Source: CAYUMU01 sp964445985
GTDB lineage: Bacteria > Planctomycetota > Planctomycetia > Pirellulales > S012-138
NCBI GenBank assembly: GCA_964445985.1
Contig: CAYUMU010000046.1
Coordinates: 1 to 53,384 of the forward strand
Reading direction: 5' to 3'
DNA length: 53,384 nucleotides
Shown here: positions 16,483 to 26,021 of the stretch, piece after piece
Numbering within the stretch: the first letter of the stretch is position 1
Layout of the letters: each line of letters opens with the position of its first letter
Notes under the pieces: generated by a model
Databases searched by the model: none
Told to the model about the DNA's origin: nothing
The model's input: only the letters and a program-made list of their open reading frames with translations
Translations under genes and position numbers: made by a program

Positions 16483-17059
16483 GCGGAAGTGCGAAAGGGG
16501 GAATTCGGAGTGCCGAGCTTTTGAATACTTGCCGTTCCGGACTAACTTCTTGGGCTTCATCCGGCGTTCATGCGGGCTGACCGTCGCCCGTTCGCGCTTG
16601 CCAGTCGAAAGGGGTGGTTTTGTTGGAGCGTTTGCCATCGGCGCGGCCGGATGGAAATGCAACCGCCAAAAAAGGGCCGGTCCTGGCGTTCTGGCCGGTT
16701 GAATTGTGAAGCCTGATCTACTAAACTCCGTGCTTTATTTGACCGCCGCAGACTGGTTTTACCGCGAGGTTTGCCCACCAACCGTGGAAGGGGCAAGCTT
16801 GGCTGCTATTGCGTAACTTCCCTCGGGGGTTGCAAAGCTGCCGCGTGGGAGGTCGCCCGAAGTCCATGCTCGGCACTTTCCCTGGAGAGATTCTTCTTTC
16901 TCTTCATGGCGGGTGGCGAACAGGCGAGCAACCGAACTCGCGGTGTTGCGGAGCGAACGGGGGTTTCTCATTTTTGCGTGGATTCTCGGGAGTGAATCGC
17001 GGCGACGCATGGAGCGCCGGCGATGGTGCGCTCCCATTTTTTGAAACAAGGCCGACAGC
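16483..17059. other. Gene-free leader of the pyrophosphatase gene
   Basis: No gene is supported in these 577 bases. The final part carries a terminator-like hairpin just before the hppA start, so the region may be a long regulated mRNA leader. Open frames here lack recognisable protein features. Confidence 0.5.
17009..17042 (+). terminator. Terminator-like hairpin in the hppA leader
   Basis: ggagcgc (17011-17017) pairs with gcgctcc (17028-17034), with further pairing through a one-base bulge, and six T residues follow at 17037-17042. It ends 17 bases before the hppA start codon. This fits a transcription attenuator, or a terminator of an upstream transcript. Confidence 0.5.
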
Positions 17060-19852
17060 ATGAAGGTCGATTCGAATCATTCAAAGTCAGCTCCGTGGAG
17101 ATCGCGAAGCTGGGCAGCGAGGGCAGCCTGGGGGATGGCCGCCCTGTTCTTGTGGTCTGCGTTTGTCGCTCCCGGTTTGGCATGGGCTCAAGCCCCCGAC
17201 GCGCCCGCTCCAGCGGCGGCGCCGGCCGCCGGCGAAGCGGCCCCCTCAGAGACCGCCGCGCCCGCCGCCTCCGGGGACGAGCGGCAGCAAATGGAGTATG
17301 TGGCGATTTGGGCCATCTCGTTCGTGGCTTCGATTGCCGCCCTGGTTCAGGCATTTCTGTTCTACAAGAAAATGATGCTGGCCGACCCGGGCAACGCCCG
17401 GATGCAAGAAATCGCCGGCTTTGTGCAGGTGGGCGCCAATGCCTATTTGAAGCAGCAGTACAAAGTGGTGGCAATTTTCTTCGTGGTGATTGCTTTGCTG
17501 CTGGCCTATGCGGCGTTTGGTTTGGAGGCTCAAAGCGGCTGGGTGCCGTTCGCGTTTCTCACGGGCGGTTTCTTCTCCGGCCTCGCTGGCTGGTTTGGTA
17601 TGAAGACGGCCACGGCCGCTTCCAGCCGCACCTCGGCCGGGGCGCAAATATCGCTCAACCAGGGGTTGCAAGTTGCCTTCCGCAGCGGGGCCGTGATGGG
17701 CCTCACCGTGGTGGGCCTGGGCCTCTTGGATATTTCACTCTGGTTCGCCGTGCTGTTTTGGGTGGTGCCCATGATCACCCCAGACTACGTGCCGAGCCTG
17801 ATGGATATTACCGTGACCATGCTTTGCTTCGGGATGGGCGCCAGTGCCCAGGCCCTGTTTGCCCGGGTGGGCGGCGGCATTTTCACCAAGGCAGCCGACG
17901 TGGGCGCCGACCTGGTGGGCAAGGTCGAGCAGAATATTCCCGAAGACTCGCCCCGCAACCCAGCCACCATTGCCGACAACGTGGGCGATAACGTGGGCGA
18001 CGTGGCCGGCATGGGCGCCGACCTGTACGAAAGCTACTGCGGCTCCATTTTGGCCACCGCGGCCCTCGGCGTGGCGGCCTACTCGGGCACCACGCTGGTG
18101 CCCGACGGCATGACTGCTACGCAAGCCCAGTTGCACGCGTTGTTCTTGCCCATGACGATTGCCGCGGTGGGCATTTTCTTGTCCATCCTCGGCATCTACA
18201 TGGTCCGCACCAAGGAAGACGCTTCGCAAAAGAGCCTGCTCAAGGCCCTGGCCCGCGGCATCAATCTTTCCACCGTGCTGATCGTGGTCGCCGCGATTGG
18301 GCTTTCGATGTGGCTCATGCCGCGAACCGCAGGCACCGTGTACGAGATCGGCGGCTTGGGAATTCCCGGCGTGGCATTCAGCGTGATCATCGGCCTGATG
18401 GCGGGTTGGTTGATCGGCAAATGGACCGAGTATTGCACCAGCGATGAGTACGGGCCGACCAAGCGGTTGGCCGACCAGGCATTGACCGGGCCCGCCACGA
18501 TCATCATCGGCGGCGTGGCCGACGGCATGATGAGCGTGTGGTTCCCGATTTTGGTGATTTCGGCCGCCACGCTGGGCTCGTTCGGCGTCGCCAACAACTG
18601 GCAGTTCGACGATATCCAGTACTTTGCCCTGGGCCTGTACGGCGTGGGCATTGCCGCGGTGGGCATGCTCAGCACGCTGGGTATCACCCTGGCCACCGAC
18701 GCTTACGGTCCCATCGCCGACAACGCGGGTGGAAACGCCCAAATGGCCGAGCTCGAGCCGATCGTGCGCGAGCGTACCGACGCCCTCGACAGCCTGGGCA
18801 ACACCACCGCCGCCACGGGCAAGGGCTTCGCCATCGGTTCGGCGGCCCTCACCGCCCTGGCCTTGCTGGCGGCTTACGTGGAAGAAGTTCGGGAGGGTTT
18901 CAATCGCTGGGGCAATTCGGCCCTGTCGGCGGAAGCCGAGCCCGGCTTGTACAAGGCTTCCAATGGCTTTGTGCTGCTGAAGACCGAAGAGAAAAACAAA
19001 AAGGGCGCCCCCATCATTGAAAAGTACCTGGTATTGCCCCACGATGCCCGCCACCCCTTGGTGAAATCGACGTGGAAGGAAATTCCCTTCCGTCCCACGC
19101 CTGGGAAAATTCCGGCCGGCATCATCAGCTATGTGCCGGGTGAAGGCGGCCAGAATCAATTGGATCCGCACGGAAAACCTAAGCTGGCTTTCGAAGGTTC
19201 CACGGGAGAGTTGATTGAGCTGCACCGGGCCACGCTCCCCGACTTCACCACTTACTACGACGCTTCGCTGATGAACCCCAAGGTGATTGTCGGCATTTTC
19301 ATGGGCGCCATGGCCACGTTTGTGTTCTGCGCCATGACCATGAAAGCCGTCGGCCGGGCTGCCAAGGGCATGGTCGAAGAAGTCCGTCGCCAGTTCAAAG
19401 AGCATCCCGAACTGCTCGACGAAAGCAATACCACCGTCATGCCCGACTACGAACGTCCCGTGGAAATCAGCACCAAGGCCGCGCAGCGGGAAATGATTCT
19501 CCCCTCGCTGCTGGGGTTGGTACTGCCCGTCGGCGTGGGGCTGCTGCTGGGTGTGAGCGGCGTGCTGGGCTTGCTTGGCGGCACGCTCACGGCCGGCTTC
19601 TGCGTGGCGATCTTCATGGCCAACGCCGGCGGTAGCTGGGACAACGCCAAGAAGTACATCGAGGCCGGCAAACACGGCGGCAAAGGCACCGACGCCCACA
19701 AGGCGGCCGTGGTCGGCGATACCGTGGGCGACCCCTTCAAAGACACCAGCGGTCCCAGCCTCAACATTCTCATCAAGCTGATGAGCATGGTCAGCGTGGT
19801 GGTCGCCGGACTGGTGGTTCGCTACAGCCTGGAAGCCTTGGGCATTTTTTAA
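17060..19852 (+). CDS. hppA: Membrane-bound pyrophosphatase, K+-dependent, probably Na+-pumping
   Basis: The 930-residue protein couples pyrophosphate hydrolysis to ion export. Catalytic motifs are present: DVGADLVGKVE at 280-290 and IADNVGDNVGDVAG at 304-317 for Mg-PPi binding. GADLYESY with E324 is the pattern of Na+-pumping members, and GNTTAATGKG at 580-589, with Ala rather than Lys, marks the K+-dependent class. The family normally has 650-800 residues. The excess lies in a cleavable-looking signal sequence plus an Ala/Pro-rich stretch (1-75), and a hydrophilic insertion at about 611-735 between two membrane helices. The direction and ion specificity are inferred from motifs only. It is a single-gene unit with a possible attenuator at 17009-17042. 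Confidence 0.93.
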   Translation: MKVDSNHSKSAPWRSRSWAARAAWGMAALFLWSAFVAPGLAWAQAPDAPAPAAAPAAGEAAPSETAAPAASGDERQQMEYVAIWAISFVASIAALVQAFLFYKKMMLADPGNARMQEIAGFVQVGANAYLKQQYKVVAIFFVVIALLLAYAAFGLEAQSGWVPFAFLTGGFFSGLAGWFGMKTATAASSRTSAGAQISLNQGLQVAFRSGAVMGLTVVGLGLLDISLWFAVLFWVVPMITPDYVPSLMDITVTMLCFGMGASAQALFARVGGGIFTKAADVGADLVGKVEQNIPEDSPRNPATIADNVGDNVGDVAGMGADLYESYCGSILATAALGVAAYSGTTLVPDGMTATQAQLHALFLPMTIAAVGIFLSILGIYMVRTKEDASQKSLLKALARGINLSTVLIVVAAIGLSMWLMPRTAGTVYEIGGLGIPGVAFSVIIGLMAGWLIGKWTEYCTSDEYGPTKRLADQALTGPATIIIGGVADGMMSVWFPILVISAATLGSFGVANNWQFDDIQYFALGLYGVGIAAVGMLSTLGITLATDAYGPIADNAGGNAQMAELEPIVRERTDALDSLGNTTAATGKGFAIGSAALTALALLAAYVEEVREGFNRWGNSALSAEAEPGLYKASNGFVLLKTEEKNKKGAPIIEKYLVLPHDARHPLVKSTWKEIPFRPTPGKIPAGIISYVPGEGGQNQLDPHGKPKLAFEGSTGELIELHRATLPDFTTYYDASLMNPKVIVGIFMGAMATFVFCAMTMKAVGRAAKGMVEEVRRQFKEHPELLDESNTTVMPDYERPVEISTKAAQREMILPSLLGLVLPVGVGLLLGVSGVLGLLGGTLTAGFCVAIFMANAGGSWDNAKKYIEAGKHGGKGTDAHKAAVVGDTVGDPFKDTSGPSLNILIKLMSMVSVVVAGLVVRYSLEALGIF

Positions 19853-20819
19853 GGCCCGCGTGGCATATTGAGTACCCTTTTGCAAGAGTCAGCGCCGTTT
19901 GCAGGCTAGCACGACCTGTTTTCGCCTGCAAACGGCTGCCTTGCACATTCCTGCGATGGACAGGAAACTCAAATCGAGTACAATCCTGGCACGCTGGCGG
20001 ATTGGCGTTTCGATAAATTATGTTCTTGACTTAGCAGGGTGTTCACCAAGCGCCTGTGATGTGTCAGTCTGACTAAAGTTGGCGACATTTGTCGACGGGT
20101 GAGTCGTTTGCTTGCGCTAATTTTGGCGATTTTCTGTTCGTCCAATTATCTCGCTACCTTGAAGTGCGAGTCTGGTTCACTGTGCGTGCCCTCCTGCACG
20201 GGTAAACAGTTGCAGTTGGCCAATTGCAACTTTGATGTTGCTACTCTTCTGCCGGCATTGCGGCCATGTCGCATCAAGGCTGAGAGCGGAGCCTTGAGCG
20301 AGGAAACCCGAATTGAACGAAATGTTGATGCTCAACAATTCAACACGGTTTTAAGGTTGAGCGGCAAATTGTCGCATCGACGGACTCCCTATTGGCTGGT
20401 CAATGATCTCGCGGTTGGGGGCCGGATTCCATACCGGTCCCTGCAAGTTCTCTTTTGCACCTGGTTGGCGTGAACCAACGTCTTGGTTTAGCGCGTTCCG
20501 CCCCTGCCTCGCTGCCTTGCCGCACCCTCGATTCGGTCGCGCGCCGTCTCGTCTCTCTCGGATCAGAATACTGTTCCTTGGTTCCTGCCCATCACAGGGG
20601 GGGGGCGTGGCGATTGAGCCGCGCTCGCTGCAAGGTCAAATGAGCGCCAGAAGCACCAGTCCGCCTCAAGCCACATGAGCGATAGCCCGTGTTGGGAAAA
20701 AGTAGCCAGGTAACTCAGTCGCGACGCTGAGTGAACAGCGGCTTGTCTCAACGGATTTATCGAGCGCTGGAAAGATGCGGTTGTCAGAGGCCGAACTTTC
20801 ACATCAGGAATCGTAATCC
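19853..20819. other. Long gene-free stretch
   Basis: Nearly 1 kb has no convincing gene. A 13-base-pair hairpin follows hppA at 19894-19936. A small palindrome (caaggct/agccttg) lies near 20274-20294 and a run of nine G at about 20594. A GTG-started frame at 20099-20473 looks spurious. The middle part is less GC-rich than the rest of the window. It could contain an undetected RNA or a decayed gene. Confidence 0.5.
19894..19936. terminator. Perfect 13-bp hairpin after hppA
   Basis: gccgtttgcaggc (19894-19906) and gcctgcaaacggc (19924-19936) are perfectly complementary with a 17-base loop, starting 42 bases after the hppA stop codon. No T-run follows, so it may protect or end the hppA message rather than act as a classical intrinsic terminator. 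Confidence 0.55.
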
Positions 20820-23465
20820 ATGCATGAGTTCCCGCTAATTGCGACCGTGGCAGCGGGCTTTGCGGCCGCCTGGGTGTTGGGGCTGTTCACGCAATGGCTG
20901 CGGCTCTCGCCCATCGTGGGTTACTTATTGGCCGGTGTTGTGATTGGGCCGCATACGCCAGGATTCGTCGGCGACCTCAACCTGGCGCATCAATTGGCGG
21001 AGGTGGGGGTGATCCTGTTGATGTTTGGCGTCGGCTTGCACTTTCACCTCGATGATCTCATAGCCGTTAAGGGCGTTGCCATCCCTGGCGCTTTGGGACA
21101 GAGCCTGGCTGCAACCATCGTGAGCGTGGCCGTGTTCATGTTGTTCGACATTGAGCCCAGAACCGGGGCCGTGATCGGCATGGCACTGGCTGTCGCCAGC
21201 ACGGTGGTGCTGATGCGCGTCCTCATGGACGCAGACGCCCTCCACTCGCCAGCGGGGCACGTCGCCGTGGGTTGGCTGCTGGTGGAAGACGTGCTGACGG
21301 TCGTCGCGCTGGTGATGATCCCCGTGCTGGGCAGCGCCGAGACCACGCCCGCCGAAGCCGGACCATGGTCAAGCCCTGTCGCGGCGATCGCTTTTGCGTT
21401 GCTCAAGCTGGTCGCCCTCGTGGGAATCGTAATGGTAATTGGCTCGCGCGTGATTCCGTGGGTTCTCATCAAGGTTGCCCGGCTGCGTTCGCGCGAACTG
21501 TTCACATTGACCGTCATGGTTTTTTCCGTTGCGATCGCGGCCGGCGCGTACGTCGTGTTTGGCGCGTCGATGGCGCTCGGGGCGTTTCTCGCCGGCATGG
21601 TCGTGGCTCAATCTCCCGTGAGTCACCAGGCCGCGGCGGACGCGCTGCCCTTTCGCGACGCTTTTTCGGTGCTCTTCTTCGTGTCCGTGGGCATGCTCTT
21701 CGACCCGATGTTTCTGCTCAGAGAACCGCTCCTCATGCTGGTGGGCATGGGCATCATCCTGCTAGTCAAACCGCTGGTTGCCTTATTCATCGTTTCCGTC
21801 TTGGGGCACTCGGTGCGCACCGCGCTCACGGTGGCATTGGGGCTGGCGCAGATCGGCGAGTTTTCATTTATTCTTTCCGATGTCGCAAGAAAGCACGGTC
21901 TCATGCCCGATAGCGGGCATAACCTGTTGGTGGGCGGCGCGATCCTCTCGATTACGCTAAACCCGATCTTGTTCCGCTCAATCGACGGAATTGAGCGGTG
22001 GCTCCGCCGTCATCCACGCCTTTGGTCGCTACTGAATTCTCGGTTCGAGCGCAAGGTCAAAAGCGGCGGCTTTGCACAAGAAATACGCCCTGACCGTACG
22101 GAAGGGAACGGACTCGCGGTCGTTGTCGGTTTTGGTCCGGTCGGCCAAACGGTCGACAGGCTGTTGCGCCAGGCCGGTTTGGCGACCGTTGTCATCGACA
22201 TGAACATGGACACCGTTGCCGAACTGAGGTTGCGCGGGCAGTCGGCCGTTTTTGGCGATGCTTCCCGCGAAGCCATCCTGGAAAGTTCGGGCGTGGATCG
22301 CGCATCGCACCTGGTGTTGACCTTGCCTCAGTCCACGAATCGTTTGGCGATCGTCGCCATGGCGAGAAGCCTCAATCCCAAGTTGAAAATATTCGTGCGC
22401 GCGCGCTACTTGCGCGAACGAGAAGACCTGGAGCAAGTCGGCATCACGGGCGCGATCTTTGAAGAAGCGGAAGCCGCCGTGGCGTTGGCAAGGCTTGTGC
22501 TCATCGACACCGGCGCTGGAAAAGACTCCATTGAACACGCGGTGCGGGACATTCGCATGCGGTTGATCTTGGAAAACGTGTCGAATCTGCACAACCAAAC
22601 GATCCGCAACATCATGGTGCCTTGGACGCGCGTCCGGCGCTTGTCGAACGCATTCAGCTTGCACGATGTGCGGCGGCAATTGCGGCAATATCCTTTCTCG
22701 CGCTGGCCTGTCGTCGACGCGGAAACCGGACAACCCCTCGGTTACCTGTTGGCCAAGGATTTGATCAGTGTCGATTCCGACCATTCCTCGTGGACCGAAC
22801 TGGTGCGGCCATTGAGCACCATCGGTCCCGAGGACAATATCGAAGCAACCCTGATCCAGTTTCAGGGCGATGGCGCCACGATCTGCCTTGTTCAAGATCG
22901 CGGCAGCACTTTGGGAATCGTGACCATTGAAGACCTCCTTGAGCAGGTCATTGGCCGCATTGGCGATGAATACCGACACGCCCCCAGAATCGCCCTCAGT
23001 GAAATGCTCCTGATCGACGACTCGTTATTGAACTTGATCAGCCAGGTGTCGGAACAAGCCATTGCGGAAATGGCGCGGAAGATCCCCGCGGATCTCATGC
23101 CACCGCGTACCGATGTCGCTGAGTTGGCGATCGCGCGCGAACGACAGATTTCCACCCACGTGGGTCATGGCGTGGCGATTCCGCACGCCCGGTGCCCCCA
23201 CCTCGCGAACCCGATCGTGGCCATTGGCCGCTCTGCCGATGGCATTCTGTTTGACACCCAATCGGCAGACAGAGTGTATCTGCTGTTCCTGTTGGTCACG
23301 CCAACAGAACAGCCAGACATTCAAGTCCAATTGCTCAGCCAGATTGCCCGCCTCGCGGGTGATCCCGAAATCCTTCAGGCTCTCCGAGAGGCGTCGAGCG
23401 CATTCGATATCGCGGAAGTGTTGCGCCAAGCCGAACAGGATCTTTTGCCGTCTCCCCACGGCTAA
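20820..23465 (+). CDS. CPA2-type cation/proton antiporter fused to TrkA-N, CBS and PTS EIIA domains
   Basis: The 881-residue protein has four parts. Residues 1-400 form a CPA2 antiporter membrane domain with SPIVGYLLAGVVIGP near the start and VED at 155-157, as in YbaL/KefB relatives. Residues about 430-550 form a TrkA-N nucleotide-binding domain with GFGPVG at 437-442. Residues about 598-715 are a pair of CBS domains (MVPWTRVRRL, then IVTIEDLLEQVIG as in CorC). The rest resembles a PTS EIIA domain of the fructose/nitrogen type, with the phospho-accepting histidine H789 conserved in GVAIPHARC. Ion flux may thus be controlled by nucleotides at TrkA-N and CBS and by phosphorylation at H789. The start follows a cagga ribosome site. 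Kef-like specificity (K+ or Na+ against H+) cannot be decided from sequence. Confidence 0.88.
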   Translation: MHEFPLIATVAAGFAAAWVLGLFTQWLRLSPIVGYLLAGVVIGPHTPGFVGDLNLAHQLAEVGVILLMFGVGLHFHLDDLIAVKGVAIPGALGQSLAATIVSVAVFMLFDIEPRTGAVIGMALAVASTVVLMRVLMDADALHSPAGHVAVGWLLVEDVLTVVALVMIPVLGSAETTPAEAGPWSSPVAAIAFALLKLVALVGIVMVIGSRVIPWVLIKVARLRSRELFTLTVMVFSVAIAAGAYVVFGASMALGAFLAGMVVAQSPVSHQAAADALPFRDAFSVLFFVSVGMLFDPMFLLREPLLMLVGMGIILLVKPLVALFIVSVLGHSVRTALTVALGLAQIGEFSFILSDVARKHGLMPDSGHNLLVGGAILSITLNPILFRSIDGIERWLRRHPRLWSLLNSRFERKVKSGGFAQEIRPDRTEGNGLAVVVGFGPVGQTVDRLLRQAGLATVVIDMNMDTVAELRLRGQSAVFGDASREAILESSGVDRASHLVLTLPQSTNRLAIVAMARSLNPKLKIFVRARYLREREDLEQVGITGAIFEEAEAAVALARLVLIDTGAGKDSIEHAVRDIRMRLILENVSNLHNQTIRNIMVPWTRVRRLSNAFSLHDVRRQLRQYPFSRWPVVDAETGQPLGYLLAKDLISVDSDHSSWTELVRPLSTIGPEDNIEATLIQFQGDGATICLVQDRGSTLGIVTIEDLLEQVIGRIGDEYRHAPRIALSEMLLIDDSLLNLISQVSEQAIAEMARKIPADLMPPRTDVAELAIARERQISTHVGHGVAIPHARCPHLANPIVAIGRSADGILFDTQSADRVYLLFLLVTPTEQPDIQVQLLSQIARLAGDPEILQALREASSAFDIAEVLRQAEQDLLPSPHG

Positions 23466-23884
23466 TTGAACAGGATGGCGCGATCGCGGGCACAGCGGCG
23501 GGGCCATGAACGGGGCTCCGCGAGAGATCGCGGGATGGTTCAACTCGGATTCCCCATGCGCCTTCCATCCCGAACCCCATGATCGAGCCCGCGATTCTTC
23601 CGCAAGCGTTGCTGGCTTGGTGGGCAACTCGCGACATCCTGGCCTTTGCCTTTACGGCGTCGATTCCGATGTGGCGCCTCGCCAACGCCGAGTTCCCACG
23701 TTTCTTTTCGCGGCACTTCGTCTTTTCCCTCAAAGGAACATTTGCTACTCTCCTTCTACCTCGCGGCAAGCCACGGCGAAGTGGCCGCGTTGGGCAAACC
23801 TCAGAATCAAGAATTTGCTGTCGGGCGCCACGGCGGCCAAAGCGTTTAATCCCCCCAGGGCTGTAGCAAGGAGGCCGCAGCGCC
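23466..23884. other. Gene-free region before rimI
   Basis: No coding sequence is supported. Several short copies of gatcgcggg and its complement occur in 23480-23600 and may form weak secondary structure. A strong ribosome site, aaggagg, lies at 23868-23874 for the next gene. Confidence 0.5.
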
Positions 23885-24400
23885 ATGTCCACGAGTTCCC
23901 AGGATGGTCTCCAACTCCACATCCGCTGGATGATCCGGCGCGACATGCCGGAGGTGTTGGAGATTGAGACCGAGAGCTTCGAATTCCCTTGGTCCGACGA
24001 AGACTTCATTCGCTGCCTCCGCCAGCGAAACTGCATTGGCATGGTCGCCGAGGCGGACGGCCGCGTGCTGGGCTTCATGATCTACGAGTTGCACAACACG
24101 CGAATTCACCTGCTCAACTTTGCCGTCTCGTCGGCCTGCCGCCGGCAAGGAGTTGGCGGCCGGATGGTGGAAAAGCTGGTTGGCAAGCTCTCGCACCAAC
24201 GCCGCACGCGCATTGCCTTGGAAGTGCGCGAGACCAATCTGGCCGCGCAGTTGTTCTTTCGCCAGACCGGCTTTCGAGCCGTCTCCGTGCTCCGGTCTTT
24301 CTATGAAGACTCGCCCGAAGACGCCTACGTGATGCAATTCCGCTATCGCGCCAAGCCCAGCGAAGTGGAAGTCAACCGCATGGACCGCATGGCCGGTTAA
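23885..24400 (+). CDS. rimI: Ribosomal-protein-S18-alanine N-acetyltransferase-like GNAT protein
   Basis: The 171-residue GNAT acetyltransferase resembles RimI, which acetylates the N-terminal alanine of ribosomal protein S18. The start IRRDMPEVLEIETESFEFPW matches the family's opening including the F-x-x-P-W box. The acetyl-CoA loop is RRQGVGGRMVEKL, followed by EVRETNLAAQLFFRQTGF, also a family hallmark. A C-terminal extension of about 15 residues is present. ATG 23885 has an ideal ribosome site (aaggagg, 23868-23874). Other GNAT substrates are possible. Confidence 0.85.
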   Translation: MSTSSQDGLQLHIRWMIRRDMPEVLEIETESFEFPWSDEDFIRCLRQRNCIGMVAEADGRVLGFMIYELHNTRIHLLNFAVSSACRRQGVGGRMVEKLVGKLSHQRRTRIALEVRETNLAAQLFFRQTGFRAVSVLRSFYEDSPEDAYVMQFRYRAKPSEVEVNRMDRMAG

Positions 24401-24560
24401 GCGGCGGAATACATCAAACCAAACCCGGCGGCCGCCAGGGTCACTCTCCGCAACGGTATCTGGGTTGCGGCGAGACGACTCCGGCGGCCGTCTTAGGTTT
24501 TCTGCTCACGCATCCGGCCCGGTGTGTTTTTTTGCGCGCCGCACGACTGTCCACACAAAC

Positions 24561-26021
24561 TCAACGCAGCGCGCGGAGCATGCCTTCAGCCTTCTGCCAG
24601 GTCTCGTTGTATTCGCGGCGAGGATCGCTTTGAGCCACAATGCCTCCCCCGACGGGCAATTGCCACCAGCCCCGACAGGCGGTGACGGTGCGAATCAGAA
24701 TGCTGGTATCGAGATTGCCGTCGAAACCAATGTAGCCCAACGAGCCGCAATAGGGCCCGCGGGCTGTTGGTTCCAGCTCGGCAATGATCTCCATCGCCCT
24801 CACCTTGGGAGCCCCCGTGATCGAGCCGCCGGGGAATGCGGCCCGGAGCAGATCCGTCGCCGAAGCCCCAGGCCGCAGCTCGCCTTCAATCGCCGACACC
24901 AAATGCAGCACGTATTCGTATTGCTCCAAATGGCACAACTGCGTGGTGGTCACGCTGGCCGGCTGGCACACGCGCGACAGATCATTCCGCAGCAGATCGA
25001 CGATCATCACATTTTCGGCCCGATCCTTTTCGCTGGCGATCAATTCATCGCCGGCAAACAGGTCGGCCTCGGGCTGGCGGCGGCGGGGTCGCGTCCCCTT
25101 GATCGGTCGGGCTTCCACGCGTCCTGCCTGCAACTTGAGGAACCGCTCGGGCGAGGCACTCGCAATCTGAAACTCCCCGGCATCGAAAAAACCGGCGAAC
25201 GTGGCCCGGTTTCGCTGCCGCAACCGCAGATACAGTTCCACCGCGTCGTCCGCCGCGGGAGCCAGCAACCGCTGGGCGAGATTCACCTGAAAGATGTCGC
25301 CCGCATAGATGTACTGAATCCCCCGCGCCACCATTTCCAAATAGCCAGCCCGGCTGAAATTGCTGGTCAAGCCCTCCCCCTGGGTCAACGCAAATCGCGG
25401 CGCAAGCTCACTAGCCGCGAGACGGGGGAGCGAACCGCGCGGCCGTTCGGCGGCGGTCGCCGGCGCGTCGCTGAGCCACGCCTGAAACTGTTGCAGCCGC
25501 GCGGCGGCGCGGCGGCGGCGCCGCGCCGGCTCAACTTCCGGAAAGCCCTGCGAGATGAGCCAGGCCCGGCGTTGCTCATGATCAAAGGCCAACACCACGT
25601 CGTACAGCCCCATGGCCAAGGCGGGCGTCTCAAACTCGTCCCAAGCCGCAACCGGCAACTTCTCGAACTGCCGCCCCAGGTCGTAACTCAAGAGCCCCGC
25701 CGCGCCCCCTTGGAACGGCGGCAGGCCAGCGAGCGTGGGCGTGGAACACCCCGCCAGGCTGGCCGACACCCGCGCCAAACTGTCACCATCACGCGCCGTG
25801 GCGTGGATAAACTCGTAAGGGTCGGCGGCCAGAAACGAGTACCGCCCCAACCGGCCGCCGGTGAGCGAACTGTCGAGAAACAGCACGCGCGGATGACGAA
25901 CCAACCGCAAGAACGCCGACTCGATATCGGGCGGGGGCGATAGCTCCACGACAAGCGGCGTCTCTGGGTCGAGTGCTGGCAATGGTTGCTGCTCACCGGA
26001 GGGCGGAAAAGGGCCAGGCAT
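24561..26021 (-). CDS. pabB: Aminodeoxychorismate synthase component I
   Basis: The 486-residue enzyme should turn chorismate into aminodeoxychorismate for p-aminobenzoate and folate. The chorismate-binding domain is complete: GDIFQVNLAQRL, ASASPERFL, PIKGTRPR, ENVMIVDLLRNDLSRVC, PGGSITGAPKVRAMEII and the end segment VGGGIVAQSDPRREYNETW. The Lys in PIKGT (K308) is characteristic of PabB, where anthranilate synthase (TrpE) usually has Ala. ATG 26021 gives normal length; an in-frame ATG at 26156 would add 45 Arg-rich residues without family similarity. The glutaminase partner (PabA) is not in this window. It converges with rimI. Confidence 0.9.
   Translation of the reverse strand: MPGPFPPSGEQQPLPALDPETPLVVELSPPPDIESAFLRLVRHPRVLFLDSSLTGGRLGRYSFLAADPYEFIHATARDGDSLARVSASLAGCSTPTLAGLPPFQGGAAGLLSYDLGRQFEKLPVAAWDEFETPALAMGLYDVVLAFDHEQRRAWLISQGFPEVEPARRRRRAAARLQQFQAWLSDAPATAAERPRGSLPRLAASELAPRFALTQGEGLTSNFSRAGYLEMVARGIQYIYAGDIFQVNLAQRLLAPAADDAVELYLRLRQRNRATFAGFFDAGEFQIASASPERFLKLQAGRVEARPIKGTRPRRRQPEADLFAGDELIASEKDRAENVMIVDLLRNDLSRVCQPASVTTTQLCHLEQYEYVLHLVSAIEGELRPGASATDLLRAAFPGGSITGAPKVRAMEIIAELEPTARGPYCGSLGYIGFDGNLDTSILIRTVTACRGWWQLPVGGGIVAQSDPRREYNETWQKAEGMLRALR

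Noticed and set aside
17011..17034. ggcgatgg in the hppA leader, similar to the start of the fluoride riboswitch
   Set aside because: The second conserved part of that aptamer (around ctgatg-cctac) is missing, and the piece lies inside the terminator-like stem.
19994..20014. tggcacg followed by a ttgg, similar to a sigma-54 promoter
   Set aside because: The spacing and the second element do not match the -24/-12 consensus.
20099..20473. GTG-started frame of 124 codons with a hydrophobic start
   Set aside because: No ribosome site, no recognisable domain, and residue composition unlike neighbouring proteins; probably chance.
20594..20602. Runs of nine G here and nine C at about 42781
   Set aside because: Possibly sites of length error or slippage, but both are intergenic and affect no gene call.
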